Under the pieces are notes generated by a model. It saw nothing but the letters and a program-made list of their open reading frames with translations. It ran no database searches and was not told the origin of the DNA. Shown here one piece after another: positions 60,516 through 64,000 of a stretch of 64,000 nt of DNA (positions within the stretch are counted from its first letter, which is position 1; each line of letters starts with the position of its first letter). The stretch comes from Streptomyces sp. I05A-00742 (GTDB lineage Bacteria; Actinomycetota; Actinomycetes; Streptomycetales; Streptomycetaceae), in assembly GCF_013055795.1 (NCBI RefSeq), contig NZ_JABETO010000009.1:126961-190960 (forward strand), in the 5' to 3' direction. Made by a program: the position numbers and the translations under genes.

Positions 60516-61145
60516 ATGGCAGTTGATGAGAAGACCCCGCTGGACTTCACCAACATGTACGCGACGCACGACGCGTTCCGACGTGACCTCGACAGGCTCG
60601 TGACGGTCGTGGAGGCGGGCCGGGCCGGGTCTCCCGGAGTACGCGCGGGCTGGGAGAACTTCAAGAAACAGCTCCACATCCACCACACCGTGGAGGACGC
60701 CGAGCTGTGGCCGCGGGTGAAGGGCGCGGTGGCCGGACGGCCCCGGGACCTCGCCCTGATGGCGGAGATGGAGGCCGAGCACGCCGAACTGGACCCCCGG
60801 CTGGACGCCGTGGACGGCGCGCTCTCCCGACAGGACGCGCACGGGCTCGCCGAGCTGGTCGCGGCGCTGTCCGCCGTCCTCCGCGACCACATGGAGCACG
60901 AGGAGAAGAGCGCCCTGCCGCTCATCCAGGAGGTGCTGACGGAGAAGGACTGGGACGCCTTCCGCCGCGGCATGGCCCGCGCCCAGGGCCCCCGCGGCGC
61001 GGCCGTCTACGTCCCATGGGTCTGCGACGGCATACCGGACGAGGCGCGTCACACCTTCCTGTCCGGCATGCCCGCGCCCGTGCGGCTGCTGAACCGGGCC
61101 TTCTGGGAGTCGAACTACCGGAAGAAGAGCTTCTGGAGCATCTGA
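60516..61145 (+). CDS. Hemerythrin-like HHE protein
   Basis: A 209-residue protein. H-bearing helices YATHDAFRRDLDRLV, HIHHTVEDAELWPRV, EMEAEHAELDPRLD and LRDHMEHEEKSALPL give the His/Glu set for a di-iron or di-oxygen sensing hemerythrin. The C-terminal 60 residues (FLSGMPAPVRLLNRAFWES) are typical of Streptomyces homologues. GAAAGG lies upstream of the ATG at 60516; ATG 60483 is an alternative. It is divergent from the ECF41 gene and coupled to a hydrolase gene, suggesting an oxygen- or redox-responsive unit. Confidence 0.88.
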   Translation: MAVDEKTPLDFTNMYATHDAFRRDLDRLVTVVEAGRAGSPGVRAGWENFKKQLHIHHTVEDAELWPRVKGAVAGRPRDLALMAEMEAEHAELDPRLDAVDGALSRQDAHGLAELVAALSAVLRDHMEHEEKSALPLIQEVLTEKDWDAFRRGMARAQGPRGAAVYVPWVCDGIPDEARHTFLSGMPAPVRLLNRAFWESNYRKKSFWSI

Positions 61146-61985
61146 GTGATCAGCGGAACGGTGATGGTCGGCGCGGGCACCGCGCTCTCCGCCCTGCTGG
61201 CCGAGGCCGCGTACCCGCCGCGGGCGACGGTCGTCGCGCTCCACGGCGGAGGCATGAACGCCGGCTACTTCGACTGCCCGGCGGATCCCGGCCTCTCCCT
61301 GCTGGCGCTCGGCGCGCGCCTCGGCTACACGGTGCTCGCCGTCGACCGGCCCGGCTACGGACGCTCCGCCGAGCGGCTCCCGGAAGGGCAGACGCTCGCG
61401 GAGCAGGCGGTCACGCTGCACGCGGCGCTGGAGGACTTCGCCCGCCGCCACCCCATCGGGGCGGGGATCTTCGTCGTCGCCCACTCCTTCGGGGGCAAGG
61501 TGGCGCTGGCCGCCGCCGCGGACGACCCGAAGGGACGGCTGCTCGGCCTCGACATCTCCGGCTGCGGGCACCGGTACGCCGTCGACGCCGGGGAACTGCC
61601 CGTCCCGGGCGGCGCCTGGCCCTGGTCGAAGCAGTGGGGACGGCCCGGCCTCTATCCCCCGGGGGTCTTCCGCGCCGTCGCGGCGCTGACCGCCCCGCTG
61701 CCGCCGAGGGAGGCCCGGGAGGCCGCCCGCTGGCCCGCGGTGTTCCCCGCCCTCGCCCGGCGGGTCCGGGTGCCGGTCCGCCTCACGTTCGCGGAGCACG
61801 AGGCGTGGTGGCGGCACGACGAGGAGGCGCTCGCCGACCTCGCGGCCCACTTCACGGCCCCCCGGGTGCTGATCGACCGTCAGCCGGAGGCGGGCCACAA
61901 CATCAGCCTGGGCACCGCGGCCCGCTCCTACCACCTGCGGGCGCTGGCCTTCCTGGAGGAGTGCGTGGCCCGGCAGTCGATGTGA
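61146..61985 (+). CDS. Alpha/beta hydrolase
   Basis: A 279-residue hydrolase. LHGGGMNAGYF carries the oxyanion HGG loop, VAHSFGGKVAL the nucleophile Ser, and GHNISLG the catalytic His; the acid is probably in LTFAEHEAW. Substrate unknown; esterases and lactonases share this pattern. It starts with GTG directly after the hemerythrin stop (ATG 61164 is an alternative), so the two are translationally coupled. Confidence 0.86.
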   Translation: MISGTVMVGAGTALSALLAEAAYPPRATVVALHGGGMNAGYFDCPADPGLSLLALGARLGYTVLAVDRPGYGRSAERLPEGQTLAEQAVTLHAALEDFARRHPIGAGIFVVAHSFGGKVALAAAADDPKGRLLGLDISGCGHRYAVDAGELPVPGGAWPWSKQWGRPGLYPPGVFRAVAALTAPLPPREAREAARWPAVFPALARRVRVPVRLTFAEHEAWWRHDEEALADLAAHFTAPRVLIDRQPEAGHNISLGTAARSYHLRALAFLEECVARQSM

Positions 61986-62228
61986 ACCGCCGGAGTGTGT
62001 CCGGTTGTTGTCGCCTTGCTCCCCGGTCGCCCGCGGCCCCCTGGCACGGCGGAAGGCCGACGGCGTACGGTGCGGTACAGGCGGAGACGGGCACCCCCGT
62101 GGTCCGTCTCCACCCGGAATCCGGTGGCGTACGACGTCGGCTCGTTCCCAGCATGGCGCGGAGCGGCACGGTGGGGATTGGACGGATGCGCACCCCCGGG
62201 CGGACCGTCATCCGTGAGGACTGAGGGG

Positions 62229-63107
62229 ATGGCACTGAGCACGCGGCAGGCCGAACTGCCCTGGGGCAGGGTCCGGGTCGCCTCACGGCTGCCGCACCCC
62301 GCCCTCCGGCGGACGGTGGTCGAGTACCGGGCCTTCGCGATCCGCACGGCGCACGCGCCGGCGTGGCTGGAGACCCCGATGGCGCTGCCCGCCTTCTTCA
62401 TCGGCGTGGGCGAGACCCCGGCGTCGCCCGACGCGTCGATCCCGCCGACCGCCGTCTACGCGGCCAGGACCAGCGCCCTGCGGTTCAGCCCGCCGGGCCG
62501 GTTCCAGGGCATCCAGGTGATGCTGACGCTCGACGGCGCGACCCGGCTGCTCGGGCCCCGTCTGTGGGAGTTCGCCGACGCGCTGCCGGACACCCGGGAC
62601 GTGCTCGGCCGGCGCTTCGGCGACCTCCACGAACGGCTCACCTGCGCCGGAAGCTGGGACGCGCGGTTCGCCCTGCTCGACGAGACGTTCCTCGCCCTCG
62701 ACGACCCGGACGGGGACCGGGTCCCCCCTCCGCTGGCCTGGGCCTGGGAACGGCTGCTCCACGCCGACGGACCCCCCTGCATCGCGGACCTCGCCCGCGA
62801 GACAGGCTGGAGCCCGCGCAGGCTCCAGCAGGCGTTCCAGCGCCACGTGGGCGTCGCGCCCAGAACCGTGGCCTCCATGACGCGCTTCCGGCGCACGCTC
62901 GAAACGCTCGTCACGACACCGGCCGAACTGCCGCACGCCGACCTCGCCGTCCGCTGCGGCTACTACGACCAGTCGCACCTCATCCGCGAGTTCAAGGCCG
63001 TGACCGGCCTCACCCCGCGCGCCGTCCGCGCCGCGCCGGTGGTCCTCCACTCCGCCGTCCGCGGCCCCGCGTTCCAGCACGCCTCGGTCGTCGTCCACGG
63101 ACAGTGA
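62229..63107 (+). CDS. AraC-family transcriptional regulator
   Basis: A 292-residue regulator. An N-terminal ligand region (about 1-180; YRAFAIRTAHAPAWLET) is followed by two C-terminal helix-turn-helix units (IADLARETGWSPRRLQQAFQ and ADLAVRCGYYDQSHLIREFK, with GLTPRAVRAA). ATG 62229 has GAGGA nearby; the ORF to 61995 runs through the gap after the hydrolase and looks non-coding. A 243-base gap separates it from the hydrolase gene. It may control the hemerythrin/hydrolase genes or the cluster; neither is shown by sequence. Confidence 0.88.
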   Translation: MALSTRQAELPWGRVRVASRLPHPALRRTVVEYRAFAIRTAHAPAWLETPMALPAFFIGVGETPASPDASIPPTAVYAARTSALRFSPPGRFQGIQVMLTLDGATRLLGPRLWEFADALPDTRDVLGRRFGDLHERLTCAGSWDARFALLDETFLALDDPDGDRVPPPLAWAWERLLHADGPPCIADLARETGWSPRRLQQAFQRHVGVAPRTVASMTRFRRTLETLVTTPAELPHADLAVRCGYYDQSHLIREFKAVTGLTPRAVRAAPVVLHSAVRGPAFQHASVVVHGQ

Positions 63108-63124
63108 GGCCCCGGACGCGGCCC

Positions 63125-63162
63125 GACTCCGGGGCGGGACAGTGGCGTTCCGCCCCGGAGTC
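63125..63162. terminator. Bidirectional terminator hairpin
   Basis: GACTCCGGGGCGG (63125-63137) pairs perfectly with CCGCCCCGGAGTC (63150-63162), between the convergent AraC (stop 63107) and antiporter (stop 63174) genes. Confidence 0.75.
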
Positions 63163-63173
63163 CCGTTCCCGCC

Positions 63174-64000
63174 CTACCGGTCCGCGCCCCGGCCCGCCGC
63201 CGCGCCGGCCGTCTCCCCGAGGGGCGCGGGCGGGCCCGGACGGCGTCGGCCGCGCGCCCCGATCAGCGTGAGCAGCGGTCCCGTCATGGCGGTGGTCACC
63301 AGGGCCATGACGACCATCAGGGAGTACAACGAGCCGTCGAGCAGGCCCAGTTCAAGACCCACGCCCAGGATGACCAGCTCCGTCAGCCCCCGCGTGTTCA
63401 TCAGCGCCGCCAGCGTGGCCGACGCCTCGCCGGGCAGACCCTGCGACCGGGCTCCGGCGTAGGTGCCGAGGAACTTCCCGGCGATCGCGACGAACAGGAT
63501 GACGAACAGCTCGACGATCCCCTCCGCGCCCACGCCCCGCAGGTCGACCTTGAGCCCCGCCACCACGAAGTAGACGGGCAGCAACAGGGTGGTCAACTGC
63601 TCGGTGCGGCCCGCCAGTTCCTCCCGGATCCGGTCCTGGCCCTCCCGGGGCAGCGCCGCCCCGAACAGGAACGCCCCGAAGATGTAGTGCATGTCCATGG
63701 CCTCGGTCGCCGCGGCCGAGAGCAGCGCGCCGGTCACGGCGACCGCGAACGCCCGTGAGGTGAGCGCGCCGTCGGGCCCGGCCGGGCCGAGGGCCCGGCG
63801 CAGCACGGGACGCAGGAGCAGCAGCCCCCCGGCGAACGGGAGGATCAGCGCCGCCCGCCAGTGCTCGCCCGAACCGCCGACGGCCGCCTGGACGGCCGCC
63901 AGCGCCGACCAGGCCACGACGTCGACGACGGCCGCGGCCGCCAGGGCCAGGCCCCCGATCTCCGTCCGGGACAGCCCCCGGTCGGAGAGGATGCGCGCGA
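63174..64000 (-). CDS. CPA2-type cation/proton antiporter, 5' end outside window
   Basis: About 275 visible residues with at least seven spans. Reading from the right edge gives RILSDRGLSRTEIGGLALAA then VDVVAWSALAA, the conserved KefB/NapA-type mid-protein segment (usually VDDVxAW, here VDVVAW). FGAFLFGAALPRE and KVDLRGVG, then MNTRGLTELVILGVGLELGL follow, all typical of CPA2 sodium or potassium/proton exchangers. The N-terminal third is outside the window. The Asp-Asp to Asp-Val change in the ion-binding pair suggests electroneutral exchange. Its 3' end converges on the AraC gene. Confidence 0.88.
   Translation of the reverse strand, partial: ARILSDRGLSRTEIGGLALAAAAVVDVVAWSALAAVQAAVGGSGEHWRAALILPFAGGLLLLRPVLRRALGPAGPDGALTSRAFAVAVTGALLSAAATEAMDMHYIFGAFLFGAALPREGQDRIREELAGRTEQLTTLLLPVYFVVAGLKVDLRGVGAEGIVELFVILFVAIAGKFLGTYAGARSQGLPGEASATLAALMNTRGLTELVILGVGLELGLLDGSLYSLMVVMALVTTAMTGPLLTLIGARGRRRPGPPAPLGETAGAAAGRGADR

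Overview
The window is actinobacterial and almost certainly Streptomyces. GC is very high, GTG, TTG and leaderless starts are frequent, and there is a rodlin gene, a streptogrisin-type protease, a thermolysin-type protease, a PAS-GAF-phosphatase-kinase regulator, a streptophobe-like membrane protein and a complete type II polyketide core. No rRNA, tRNA, CRISPR array or insertion sequence was recognised.

Left part (1-13 kb): a partial WS/DGAT-type acyltransferase that runs off the left edge, a glycosyltransferase, a decayed secreted peptidase, an acyl-CoA ligase, a TetR regulator, a split FluG-like pair (glutamine synthetase-like enzyme plus amidohydrolase) with its own divergent TetR, a polysaccharide deacetylase, a DedA protein and a GH18 chitinase. 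Middle (13-44 kb): a rodlin, a short leader-peptide gene ahead of a 2-oxoglutarate/Fe oxygenase, then a tightly overlapping three-gene operon. That operon encodes a DUF692/MNIO iron enzyme, an unknown 148-residue protein and a membrane protein whose tail is a regular Ser/Cys repeat. After it come an MFS/LysR pair with a perfect operator palindrome, a DUF1445 protein, FtsW/RodA, a serine protease, a zinc alcohol dehydrogenase, two unknown genes of lower GC, an XRE regulator, a PIG-V-like mannosyltransferase, a TetR next to a broken MFS gene, a secreted protein, MscL with a zinc-ribbon tail, an MFS pump, the multidomain phosphatase, an M4 protease and several membrane or wall proteins.

Right part (44-59.4 kb): a biosynthetic cluster whose first eight genes follow the angucycline order known from urdamycin (E-F-A-B-C-D-L-M): oxygenase, TcmI-type cyclase, KS-alpha, KS-beta, ACP, ketoreductase, aromatase/cyclase, oxygenase. 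The eighth gene is fused in frame to an FAD-dependent halogenase-like protein instead of the usual reductase. Tailoring genes follow: a deazaflavin-type reductase, an ABM monooxygenase, an SDR, an MFS exporter, a cupin, a flavin reductase and an ABM-deazaflavin reductase fusion. The flavin reductase could feed the halogenase and the ABM oxygenases. No deoxysugar genes, SARP or phosphopantetheinyl transferase are present, so the product is probably a chlorinated, oxidatively rearranged angucycline-type aglycone (inference).

The cluster is flanked on the left by an overlapping zinc-protein/HTH pair. On the right lie an ECF41-type sigma factor, a hemerythrin-like protein, an alpha/beta hydrolase and an AraC regulator. 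The window ends in a CPA2-type cation/proton antiporter cut by the right edge. The two most promising systems are the MNIO operon with its Ser/Cys-repeat membrane protein, and the oxygenase-halogenase cluster with its split and fused ABM/deazaflavin enzymes.
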